From positions 1,798,001 through 1,862,000 of the forward strand of contig ML978123.1 of the NCBI GenBank assembly GCA_010015805.1: a stretch of DNA of 64,000 nt. Reading direction: 5' to 3'. Positions 1-12,053 of the stretch are shown in pieces; within the stretch, counting starts at the first letter, position 1; the number at the start of each line of letters is the position of its first letter. A program made the translations under genes and the position numbers. This DNA is from Rhizodiscina lignyota (taxonomy: Eukaryota > Ascomycota > Dothideomycetes > Aulographales > Rhizodiscinaceae). A model generated the notes under the pieces. It did not search any database. It was not told where the DNA came from and worked only from the letters and a program-made list of their open reading frames with translations.

Positions 1-78
1 AGCTGGAATGTCCATGGCAAGGAGCTGCGCAAGAGTGTCCTGAGTGGCTACGAGGTTGACGTATTCTTTGTGAGCTAG
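1..78 (+). CDS. 3' end of an unidentified protein-coding gene (partial)
   Basis: The first 75 bases read without a stop in frame 1, ending in ...VDVFFVS before TAG at 76-78. The composition is protein-like and the next kilobase has no comparable reading frame. The gene continues off the left edge and nothing in 25 residues identifies it. It could be a chance open frame. Confidence 0.35.
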   Translation, partial: SWNVHGKELRKSVLSGYEVDVFFVS

Positions 79-1119
79 GTGCGTATTCAATACGAGGAGC
101 TTAGTCCAAGGTCACAGTGAGCGCGGCTTTTGTCATACGTTAGCGGCAATGGCATGAATAGTTCATCCAACTTCTCCTGCCCTTCATAAGCTGTACTGCT
201 TGCCCGGAGTAGTGCTAAATAAACAATCGGTTAACTTTTCATAAGTCCGTGTAAAAGCGAAAAGCAGATTCCGCGTATAATCTAGTGCAACCTCAACGCA
301 TGAGCGAAGCTACGATGCGGATTTAGAATATTGACGATCGCATTACCTCTACATACAGTAGACGGTTAATGGAAGAAGTTTAAACTCGGTGAATACTCGC
401 TTCCCGCATGCTCTAAGTAGAAAGACCTTAAGCCGTATAGATTTGATGAGTAGACTCTAAAGAGCATCTAAAACATCTCTCGAGTTCGCGTATCGTACAT
501 ATTCTTAGGGTTAGGACAGGGTCTCATTTTATATCCCGTTCCGCTTCTCCGATTTCTCGTTCGTTTGCCGACTCCATATCGTAGTCTCCCAATTATTCCA
601 CAAAGCACTCTGTCTTGTCTTATCTTGACGGCGGGCGGGCGGGCTTTTATTATTCCTCAACTGTTTCTAAATGCTCTTAACGGACTGGATGATTGAAGCG
701 CAGGTAGAGGAGATTATTTCGACTTCTCCGTCATTCATCACAGCCTTCGTCTTTCTCATTGGATCAAAATCACTTAGTTACTTCAGGCCCGCCGCTAAGC
801 TTCAGCTCCCCCGATTAATGTCTCCTTCTACTACAGATCGCTCGGCTTTAGCGGGTTTAGATGGAGCTAGACTCCTACTCATAGTGGTACGGTCTCTGCA
901 TGGTACGCTTGATAGGTATCGGTGGCATGATTCAAAAAGGTAGGAAAGTAGCTTTAGTATCTTCAATGCTTTCGAAGATTATTTATTTCTCTATTTCCTC
1001 AATTCGTCTCCTACAACAGTTTGACTTTCACATCAGGTTCTCGGAAAGCTTGCCGAATATTCGATCGAACTGTTGGCCGAAGGTTTCGCGCTACGATACA
1101 AGTTCATTGATAACCGGCA
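79..1119. other. intergenic, upstream region of the dehydrogenase
   Basis: No supported gene. It holds a GGGC-type run near 630-645, a pyrimidine-rich tract around 540-610, and TTAGGGTTAGG at 505-515, which is too short to call a telomeric repeat. The promoter of the dehydrogenase at 1120 must lie here, but no specific site is recognisable. Confidence 0.5.
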
Positions 1120-2052
1120 ATGGCTCCGCGAGTATTCCTTATCACCGGCACATCCACTGGCTTTGGCAGTGAGCTCGTCAAGACTGTGCTCTTCAATGGC
1201 GATGTGGTCGTCGCCACCGCACGCAACTCCTCGAAACTCGATTTCTCCTCGCATGGCGCAAACTCGCACACGTTCCTTTCAGTCGATCTCGATGTCACAT
1301 CCAAAGGATCTATTAACGCAGCGTTTGATGCCGCGCTCGAAAAGTTTGGCCGCGTGGATGTCGTGGTCAACAACGCCGGATACGGACTGGCTGGCGAATT
1401 TGAGAGCTTGAGCGAACGGCAGATCAGGACGCAAATGGAGGTTAATTTCTTTGGCCTGATTGATGTCACGAGAAAGGCTTGTGAGGTCATGCGGAACCAG
1501 AAGCCGCAAGGGGGAGTGATACAGCAAATCACGAGCATAGGAGGACAGGTAGGTGTACCGACTTTTACAATTTGTAAGTACACAGTTCTGAGGCCGCAGG
1601 CGACTTCCCAGGTGGGTTGCACTTTGATCAAACATGCTGACGATAGCGCAGATTGTGCATCCAAGTGGGCAGTAGAAGGCTTCACGGAGGCCCTTCAGCA
1701 GGAACTCAAGCCCGAATGGAACATCCACCTTACATGCATCGAGCCAGGCGGATTCAGGACCGACTGGGCCGGTCGCTCCATGGACTTTGCAGAGAACAAG
1801 AACCCAGCATATGATCACATTGATGCAAGAGCGGCGATGGGAAAGAGACACATGCAACAAGCCGGTGATCCGCCAAAGGCAGCGGAGGCCTTCTACAAGC
1901 TCGCTACCATGAAGGACCCGCCGATTAGATGCATTCTTGGCTCGGACGCTTACAGTAAAATCAACCAGAAGCTACAGGATTATAAGGTGAATATAGAAAG
2001 ATTTCAAGAGCTGAGCAATAGCACAGATGTAGATGGCTACAAAGCACCTTGA
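1120..2052 (+). CDS. short-chain dehydrogenase/reductase (classical SDR)
   Basis: An NAD(P)(H)-dependent oxidoreductase of the classical SDR family; the substrate cannot be told. Exons are 1120-1573 and 1652-2052, joined across a 78-nt intron with donor GTAAGT, a CTGAC branch point and acceptor GCGCAG, giving 284 residues. The cofactor motif TGTSTGFG lies at residues 9-16 and NNAG near 86. The catalytic triad is S139, Y152 and K156 (YCASK), and Y152 exists only after splicing because its codon is split by the intron. The intron is a multiple of three and has no stop, so the unspliced frame also stays open (310 codons). The ATG at 1120 sits directly before the Rossmann strand, as usual for the family. 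It stands alone on this strand. Confidence 0.88.
   Translation: MAPRVFLITGTSTGFGSELVKTVLFNGDVVVATARNSSKLDFSSHGANSHTFLSVDLDVTSKGSINAAFDAALEKFGRVDVVVNNAGYGLAGEFESLSERQIRTQMEVNFFGLIDVTRKACEVMRNQKPQGGVIQQITSIGGQVGVPTFTICKYTVLRPQATSQVGCTLIKHADDSADCASKWAVEGFTEALQQELKPEWNIHLTCIEPGGFRTDWAGRSMDFAENKNPAYDHIDARAAMGKRHMQQAGDPPKAAEAFYKLATMKDPPIRCILGSDAYSKINQKLQDYKVNIERFQELSNSTDVDGYKAP
1574..1651 (+). other. in-frame intron of the SDR gene
   Basis: GTAAGT at the donor, GCTGAC at 1636-1641 as branch point and CAG at 1649-1651. It is 78 nt long with no in-frame stop. Its removal creates the YCASK active-site motif. Confidence 0.88.
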
Positions 2053-3077
2053 TGGGCAGGAGACACAGATGTCGGTATTAGAGTAGAGTATAAGAGCAAT
2101 CTACGCACTATCAAGTCTATCTTCCCTTGGGCGAGCGAGATAGCCGACCGAGATAGCGATTTCGAGAATACCTGAGAAGCACCTGCATAGAGCGCGCCAA
2201 ACAAACACAGCCCATGATGGAAATTCCTGGATTTCTCACGTTCGCATCAGCCAAATGGGTACCTGTCGCGCGATATTGAATGTGCCCTCCACGCCGAGGT
2301 GAGGCTCCGTCTTTGACAGCGAGACTTTAGCTTTGTGCATGATCCTGAGTGTGGTGCTGCGACAGCGACAGGTTTACTGCACAAATTCCTGAATATCCCA
2401 TGTCCGTGCAAAATGCGCATGGAGACCCCGAAGAATATCGCATGCGTCTTGCGCAGCTTCTAGAGACTAAATCATGATTCGAAGATAAGCGTATAAAACC
2501 CGGTCAAAGATGGAGACTAAATACGTGCAGGAGCGCAGCTTCAGACTTGGACAACAGAAACAGAACAATGCTCAGCTTACGAGAGCTAATAGAGCCGTAC
2601 AAGATAATAACAGCCCAAGTAGCATGAGGAGACACAGCCGGCGAGAAAACGCACGATGAGAGGCCCATCATCGCTGAGGCAAACACATCCTGTCGCGTTC
2701 TTCAACAAGATCCTGAATAATATCGAACGCACGCTTGCTCCGTAAACTGGAGGAATCCTGCCTCCCTGAGTTAGCAAATCCAAATGTGTGGCGCACAGCC
2801 CTCGCAGACTTTGTCATGAGTGCGTCTCCTCCGTGCAGTACTTCAAGTTTCGCAAGTCGCATCAGCCAACATGTATAGAGCCCGAGTTTCCTCAAATACG
2901 CCCTCTGCGCACAAGTCAAGCCAGGTGTTGGATTTAGAAATTCCGACTATGGATAGCCTCAGCATACAGTATCGCCGATGGAGAAGAAGGCTCATAGTGT
3001 AACTTCATGGATTTCCCTAAATGCGTGCAAAGTGTTTTAGTGATCCCGCATAATGTCGAACCTAGGGTGCTGTCGCT
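2053..3077. other. intergenic, no supported gene
   Basis: Only short, compositionally poor reading frames are present on both strands. No tRNA, repeat or mobile-element ends were recognised. Confidence 0.5.
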
Positions 3078-3790
3078 ATGCTGGAGCGTGCCCGCCGAAT
3101 GCGAGTAGTCAGTGCTGCAAAATTCAAACTGATGGATAAGTCCATATCAGTTCGGGATGATTACATTAAGAGGCTAGAAGAGGAGCTTGAGAACGTCGAC
3201 CGTCAAACACGGAGATTCGAGCCGGCTACCCGCATATTACCTAGCAGTTCAACTTACCTTGTGATGACTAGTAGAAATTAGCGTATTCTCCGCGTCCTAC
3301 GAAGTACGATCCTAATGCTACCCTCGGAGGTTTCAAAGACGCATACGACGAAGACATCAAACGTTCTAAGGAGCTTCTTAACAAGTCCTAGGATATACGG
3401 GACCCGAGTCAAGTCCTTAACCTAACAGCTGAGGAGCAACAAGAGATCGAATCCGCAATATAAATTCAAGAGCAAGATCTTAACGCACCTGTCGAATCTG
3501 AGAAGAGTCGTGACTCAAGCGACACTCCTCAAGAATCAGAAGCCATCGACTGAATCGTCTTGTTCAATTACAGCACACAGGTTCTCCACCTCATCTACGC
3601 TTTACAAACAAGCGAAGGCCTACGTCTCTGAGTTAGCAATTACCTTGCGCAGCTTACAGCTTCCTTGGAATTTACCTTAAACGCATTTCCATCATCCTGC
3701 ATCTCAACTTTCGCGAGTCTGCACAATCTGCTTGTGCAGATCCGACTCCAAGCGAACCAAGCGCTCGAATGTTGTTAGTGAAGTCCTCTT
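3078..3790 (+). pseudogene. decayed coding-like remnant, origin unknown
   Basis: The + strand reads as patches of good protein-like sequence in more than one frame, interrupted by several stops. An early patch resembles a coiled coil (RLEEELENVDRQTRR), followed by PRPTKYDPNATLGG, an acidic, Ser-rich patch and a Leu-rich patch near the end. No family is recognised. It may be a dead host gene or an old mobile-element copy; no terminal repeats or target duplications are visible. It lies just downstream of the 3' end of IDH2. Confidence 0.35.
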
Positions 3791-3971
3791 AAACTTAGCG
3801 CCGAAAATCGATGCAGAAGGGATCGGTCCCGACGCGAAGTAGATTTGAAATCAGTAGGAGGCATGGAAAATCAAATTTCCCATTGCTATGGACCTATGGT
3901 ACAGTCTAAGCAGTACATATGCACATCATCTGTCGTAGCTTGCAAAGAGACACGGTGGGTAATGGAAAAGA

Positions 3972-5482
<1,511 letters not shown>

Positions 5483-5749
5483 ATTGAATAGCTTGACGAA
5501 GCTCCAAAGTGCTGGGCGAAGGCGTTGTTGCAGTCAATTGTTGGCAGGAGAAGAGGAAGGTTGGTGGACGCGGGCGGGATGAAGCTCTCTGCTCTGCTGC
5601 ATCATCGCGCTAGCGACTGCGCTGAAGAAAAAAGCAAGCAGCCAATCACAGCACACCACAGCGCATCAGATCGGTTGCAGAACTGCCTCCTAAGACTTCT
5701 CCAGACTAACGCGCACAGCACCCTCCACCTCTTACGGCCCACCTTTGAA
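5483..5749. promoter_or_regulatory. shared divergent promoter region, IDH2 / SEC5
   Basis: The two start codons are 267 bp apart on opposite strands, so both promoters must fit here or overlap the 5' ends. The stretch contains AGCCAATCACA near 5639-5649, a CCAAT-type element. No other site is clear. Confidence 0.5.
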
Positions 5750-8700
5750 ATGGCCAACGTCGAGGCCACCCTCCTCAACCACTACAAGATCGACTCGCTC
5801 TATCCCGCAGAGTGGCCCGCCGAGAAGGACCAGGAGGACAGCTCAGACGAGGAGGAACAGCCCAAGACCCTCAACGCGAACCCTGTCCGCAGGTCCAAGA
5901 CGCGGTACTCAGTGCTTGAGAGGAATCCGAGGCAGCGCGCGAGCATCCCAGGCTCACAAAAGACAAAGGATGGCGTAGAGAATCTCGTGCAGAAGGACGA
6001 ACCCGATCCGCTCGGAGGAGCAGGCAGCGTTGTTCAGATCCTCCGCGCGCGCGGACTGCCAGTGGAAGATGATTTGAAGCTCAGTATGCATTCCTAGAGG
6101 TTCACATGTGCTTCTATGCTTCGGTTCTAACTTCTTGTAGGGAACCGGTTCCTCCTCTCCTCGACAACCTTCTCTCCCTCCCTCTTCCTGTCGCAAGTTC
6201 ACAACAACGCATCCACCGAATCCCTGCTTCAAGGCCTCGACTTCCTCTCCCGCTCGATCGAACAGAAATCTGCTTCCTTGAAAGTGCTTGTGGAATCCAA
6301 CTTTGAGCGTTTTGTACGTGCCAAAGCGACTATCGACAATGTCTACAAAGAAATGCGTGACCAGGGGGCTGAGGCCAACGAAAGGCCCACCTCTTCCGGT
6401 CGGCCTCCGTCCTCGAGATTCTCACGCCCACAGTCACGGCGAGCGAGCATAAATTCACATTTCAGGAAGACTAGCGGCCCATTCAGTCCCCAGTTCACCC
6501 CAAATTTCGATTCCGGTACTGCCACACATGCGGACAAGAAGAAGAATGCGCTGGTCAAGGAGCAAGAGTACGGCGTCCAACCTATCAAGGCTCCTCTTCT
6601 TGAAGTCGCTGTTAAGGCGGAAGAAGTTTGGGGTCCTGCGTTAGGCGGTCGGGACAAGGAAGAAAACCTCCGAGCAGTTTTATCATCCATCGAAAAGAAC
6701 CGGACGCTTTTCGAGCTAGGAATGTCAATCCAAGAAGCCATCAAGCGCAGAGATCATGACAGTATTGTTGAAGACTACAACAAGGCCCACAGGTATGCTG
6801 ATGCCGCCAAGGACATTGCTGAGAGAGCAACATCGAATGGCATGGCACTGTCCGACCAAGAGATGCACCAAATCATCGTCACAGCCCGGATGTGGTCTGA
6901 TGTTTCTCAACAAGTCGATGCTTTCAAGAGGGATGTATGGAGGAGACTGGCCGGGACGCATTTCACCAAGCAGCCTGCCACTGACGACGACAAGCCTGAG
7001 GAACATATGGAACTGATTGGCGTTCTGCTGGAGCTAGGCGTGGAGGATAATCCAATTTGGGTGTGGCTGCTCAGCCGTTACGACTATCTCAAAGGCAAGG
7101 TATCGGCAACCGCTGAGCGCTCAAGAGTCGAAATTGAAATTCTTCGACGTCGGCTGGCGAACTCAGAGAAGCCCGGACCGAAAGTGGTCGCTATGTATAT
7201 GCGCGCCGCATCAGGAAACGAGACATTCGGCTCGGTCAGTGGGCTGGACTCGCCAAAGATCATTGAATTCTGGGAACATGTCCACAATTCCTTGAAGGCG
7301 CTTCTGGCGATCCAGGGCGGTATACTGGGAGAGGTCATCGAGTTCTGGGAGACTGCCCAGTCCTTTATCGACGGCAAGGCTCAGAGGACACTCCCCAGCG
7401 GACACAACGGAAGCGCTCGTCAGCATCATCACCTATCTGTTGACGGTGTCCGGGAACTAGAGAATGGCGCCATGGCAATTCTCAGTCTCATTCGAGAGAG
7501 CGTTGCATCCTTCTTCGTTGACCCTCCCATCGAGGACATATCGGCCCTATTTTCTCCCATTCCAGAGACACCTGATACTCCTAGAACGCCGAAAACACCA
7601 AAGTCTGCAGCACTCTCTCCTTTCAGCGATTCTCGATTCCGTTTCGACCCTAACAATCTGCCGCCACCTTCGCCACGTCGAGGAGAGTCTTGGGAAAAGT
7701 ACGCCTTCTGGCCGCCGAACTCAAATTCCCTTAGTGGGACGCACTATCTCAGCGCGATGCTCCAGCTCGTCGGTACTGCTGCAAGTGAGATGGGGGCCCT
7801 GCGTCTAGACAGGGACGGCACCAGAGCCAATGAAGAGCTCCGCACCTTCATCGTCAATGTTCGCGACAGATGCACTCAGGCAGCCAACGCCGCCTGGGCA
7901 TTTGATGCGGAGAATTGTGGAAATCTGGAAGATTGGACGCGCTTGGCGCAGCGACCAGAGCTTACCAAAATGCCCTCCAGATTCATGGCGTTTGAGTCAA
8001 GTATCTTGACCGGTATGCAGAAGATTCTCTTCCTCACTGATGCCATAACAAGACCGGATGCGCAGCGAGTGGTACCGCCTCCAAGCGCGAAGCTGCTTCA
8101 AGGCGTGAGAAGCAATTTCGTGGCGAGTTTGTACAAGACTCTTACGAGCATGCTCGAGAATGTCAACAAGCCAAGTACTTTAGAGGACAATGTTGAAGGA
8201 GAGGGTGAGAGTTTAATCGTCCCAGCTCATGCGGCAACCGTTGGAGATACCGTCTCGTATGGTGTCGACTCTACGAAGAAGAACGTCCGCTCCCTACTTA
8301 CCTTGAGCAACCTTTACAATCTCCGGGCAGAGGTCGTTCCTCAACTCATTGCCCAGTTCGAATCGAACTTCTCTGTCCAATTGGCAGATGAATCGAAGGC
8401 AATTGCCGACGTCTTCAGCGAGATCGACTCCCGTTTGTTCCAATCCTATATCAATCCTATTGCGACCAAGATCGCGGGCATCATCAACTCAGGCATACTT
8501 GCCCCTAGCTGGGCCCCTGCTTCGGGCCAACGCCCTACAGATGCAAGGCCTTACGTTTACTCAGTTTTGCTTGAACTCGTGAGCGTGCATACGGAAGTCA
8601 GCACAACAGCGCCACCCTTAACTCCTCTTATTCTCAAGCATTTGCTGGAGGGACTCACGGGGAGCCTCAAGGAGGCCTTCCAAAAGAGACGAAATTACAA

Positions 8701-9018
8701 CCTCGCAGCTCTCATGCAGGCGACCTTGGACGTTGAATTCGTGGCGCAGACCCTGAACAACTACACCACGGACAAAACGAGCGAAATGCAGAGCCAAATC
8801 TACGTGGTGCTCGACTCAAGGACGGACAAGGACGCGAGGATGAGGTTGCAGGACGAGCTGCAGGAGATGAGAGGCATTCTGAAGAAATTGAAGGAGGCAA
8901 CGAGAGGAGAATTGTGAGTGTCTCTTAGCTATGTGAGACAAATGCTGACGATTCCAGTGCTTGCTTCAAGCGTCAACGAGCTGGAGCGGGAAGCCAGAGA
9001 GCACCTTCTCGACCATAA
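5750..9018 (+). CDS. SEC5: exocyst complex subunit Sec5
   Basis: Subunit of the octameric exocyst that tethers secretory vesicles to the plasma membrane at growth sites. Three exons are inferred: 5750-6083, 6141-8913 and 8958-9018, giving 1055 residues. Intron 1 (57 nt) has donor GTATGC, branch TTCTAAC and acceptor TTGTAG. Intron 2 is only 44 nt, with GTGAGT, GCTGAC and TTCCAG. Ignoring it would end the protein at a TGA inside the donor; splicing adds a basic tail (CFKRQRAGAGSQR). The N-terminal part carries the conserved NRFLLSSTTFSPSLFLSQVH and LDFLSRSIEQKSASLKVLV segments. A Pro/Ser-rich linker with TP and SP sites lies near residues 570-620. Confidence 0.9.
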
Positions 9019-9681
9019 TATCCCTGCTACTCCTATGCTCATCTTCTTTCATATCTGGTGGCTGATCTTGCGGTCTCCCAACGGCATCCTGATACTCTTT
9101 GATATAGAGAATTCATATGCATGTTCAAATAGAAGCGAAACTGTTTATGCATCTACTTATACAGATACCCTCCAACTTCATTCAATCGCAAGGTCGCGGC
9201 TTCTCCCGTTCGCCACTCCCCGTTCTGTGCCTGATTCTCTGTAGTCGGGGCAGTCTTTATATGTACCCCGTTGAAGAAGTCCTTACTCTCGTACTGATGC
9301 ATTGTCGTCCACAGCACAAGATTCACTGGCTTTGAACAAGGTGCTCAGTACCTAAATTATAGATGGGTGGGCTTATCTCGCCCGACAGACGAGGAATCTG
9401 CATTCGTCACGTGGGTGGCGGATATCTAGGTACACCCACCTCAGGGGTAACGAAATAGCTGGCCGCCAAGCAAGCTGTAATACCTAAAAGCAGGCTGCTT
9501 TTGCACTTCAAAGAATCGGGAATACCTCTGAAGGTTCGATTGCGCGTTCTTTGGAGTTTTCACGACGATAGCAGCAACATTGAAAGACTTGGATGCTTGG
9601 GTGGCTGTAGAGCCTCTTCTCATTCGCGTATACTATCTTACAAACTTTCAAGAAGGCAGATGGAGAGGGCGCGCGGGCCGC
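9019..9681. other. intergenic between the convergent SEC5 and sirtuin genes
   Basis: Both flanking genes end here, so it holds two 3' untranslated regions. I see no additional gene. Confidence 0.5.
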
Positions 9682-10822
9682 TCAGACGAAAGCCAGTTCC
9701 TCCTCCTCGGTATCTTCCAAGGAGCCGACGACCTCCCTGAGCAAGGCAGGGAGGATCGCCGCGACGTCTCCCTGGAAGTACCAGTCTGCTTTGGCAGCGA
9801 ACTGAGCGTTCACCGCCGCCTCTCCATCTGCCTCCTCCCCCGCACCCGATCCCCGCGCCGCAAGGTTGATGATAGCCACCTTGGCTCCTCCCTCCATCGC
9901 CTTGTCGATGTAGTCGCAAGCCGGGCGGACCACAGCCGTGGTCCCGATGACCAGCATTAGGTCGACACCGTCCTTCGAGTACCATGCATCGGCGGCATGG
10001 ACGGCCTTCTCCGCGGGTGCTTCTCCATAGAACACAACGTCCGGCCGAAGGAGCTCCCTGCAGTGAGGGGCTTTGCAGATCGGAAGCTCATCGTACCGAA
10101 TCTCGTTGTTGACGCCTTCCTGCTGCTTGATGGCCAAGGCTGGCACGATTGGGTCTTTGGTGTTGACGGACATGTGGATAGTCAAGGCGTTGTGGCACTT
10201 TAAGTGAAACATGCAGCCGTGAAAGCGGACAAGGCTGTTGGAAGGATGACCGGCTCGTTCGCAGAGACCGTCGATGTTCTGGCTGATTGCGAGGAAGTCT
10301 TTCTTCTTGGCAAGCTCGGCTAGTGCGAAATGGGCCAGGTTCGGCTTGGCTTCCAGCGCGTTCCTGCGTCGGTCCGCCCAGAATTGCCACGAGACGGGGG
10401 CGTTCTCTTCGTCCATAGAGTGTTCGGAGGCGAGCTTCGTTGGATCAAGACCTAGAGGCTACGGTTCGATCAGTTCATTGCGTATATGGAGGGAATGGTT
10501 ACTTGCCTTTCCACAGTCCGTGCTTCCCACGGAAGGTTGGTATGCCAGACGGCACAGAGAGGCCAGCACCCAGAAGAGCAGCGATGCGTTTTGAGTTGAA
10601 GAGGTGGTCGATGAATGAGATGAAGTCTTCGGGATTGAGTCCGAGGTCTAGTGCTGGAATCTGAACGTCTCGGCCGTCACCGCGTCGAAGTGCGATTTCG
10701 TGCTTGAGCAGTTGGTACGCCTTAACACCGGGTGAAGGTGATGGCGGCGATGGTGGCAGAGATGATAGTGGGGACGACGGCGGTGTGCCGGAGCCGTCCG
10801 CGTTATCTTGAGAGTCTACCAT
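9682..10822 (-). CDS. sirtuin-family NAD-dependent protein deacylase
   Basis: NAD-dependent lysine deacylase of the Sir2 family, closest in character to the SIRT5/CobB-like class. Exons are 10507-10822 and 9682-10451, giving 361 residues. The intron at 10452-10506 uses a GC donor (GCAAGT) and restores the family sequence [14 protein letters not shown] Pro/Ser-rich N-terminus precedes the NAD-binding motif [15 protein letters not shown]. The catalytic region is [13 protein letters not shown]...RFHG, and [11 protein letters not shown] is the second NAD loop. The zinc site is odd: CHNA stands where CxxC is expected, whereas CKAPHC is kept. The acyl-specificity position aligned with SIRT5 Tyr102 looks like Trp (WQFWADRR). 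No clear targeting signal is visible. Confidence 0.88.
10452..10506 (-). other. GC-AG intron in the sirtuin gene
   Basis: On the minus strand the exon ends TGGAAAG, the intron begins GCAAGT and ends CTCTAG. No GT donor nearby gives an open frame into the next exon. The GC donor matches the usual strong GCAAGT form and yields an unbroken conserved motif. Confidence 0.8.
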
Positions 10823-12053
10823 CAGGTAATAAGTTGTTCACTTGCTGTGAGGTTGAAAAACGTGCGGTGTGAATTCTTTTTTCGCTAGTTGGTGGGTGCT
10901 TGCGGAATCAAAACAAGTGTGGAAGAGGACGCGGTTGGCGGGAAATAAATAGCAAGAGCACGGACCGCTGTTGTGAATGTTTTTGTGGCAAATGAGTGTA
11001 AGTGCCTAGTTACCCATTGTGCGCTGGCACTCATGGCTGATTAGGCTTCTAAAACGTGTGTAAACACGTTCCATGACATCACTACAGTCCTCTAAGGAAA
11101 CTCATGGATAAGGAAATAAGCATAATTCGGGTGATAGCGATGGGAGATTGGGTTGTTCGTGCACAGCATTGAAGAACCAGATTGGCAGCCTGGCCATTAT
11201 GCTCCCATGTTTACCGGGTGATATAGTGCACTCCATTAAATGTACCTTCTCTTATGTGATGCCTTGTATATGATAACTGTTGCCGTGCGTGTGGCTTGGG
11301 TATGCCTTGGTCCGATGAAAGGCCTTTCATAGCCCAATATACCCTCACAATCTCGACGTGGCCATCGAAGTAGTCTCGCACCAAGCATCCACAGAAGGGC
11401 AATTGCCCAGCTGCATGGAAGGAAGGGACAATATGAATCTATGAACTCAGAAGTTGGATGGAATCTCTGATGAAGGAAAGGGACCTGACTTGCTCGTGAA
11501 CGACAAGGCCTATTTTTGCACGTAATCATCCAGGTCCTGCAATATCAACCATTGGCATGCCATACAACGATACTATTGATTTTTGGAGTGCCATGGATGT
11601 GCAGCTACAAAAACACAGCTGTGTTGAAGTCCAACCAAGTGAAGCGCCAGGGGCGGTAAGTTCCGTGCGCTCTCCCGGCCCGCCACGCTCTATCTTCGGC
11701 GATCGTCCCTTTGGAATGGCAATGGCTTTGTCGATGGCTCACCAGTTCGTCTTGGGCAGTGATATACCATTGAGGGGGAAATGCTCACGCGCCCAATCCC
11801 GCACTGCCCCTGGGCCGTTTGCTGGCAGCTCCAGCTTCACCAGCTCCAGCTGAGCCGCTTCGCTATGACCTGCGAAACGACGTGAATACCAAACGCTCCT
11901 GCCCGTCACTACGTTTGGGACCATCACCGACGTGCAGGAGAAATTCTGCCCGTTCCCTGGCCAAGACTTTCACCTCTACATCTGTGGTGCTCTGGTGACA
12001 GAGCTACTACACTCGTCTTCCGCTGACATCCAAGCGATCCATCGGCCACCGCC
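10823..12053. other. intergenic between divergent sirtuin and hydrolase genes
   Basis: About 1.2 kb with short reading frames only. No feature beyond the two promoters is supported. Confidence 0.5.

Noticed and set aside
505-515. Telomere-like TTAGGGTTAGG
   Set aside because: Under two copies of TTAGGG, expected by chance in sequence of this size and not at a chromosome end by other signs.
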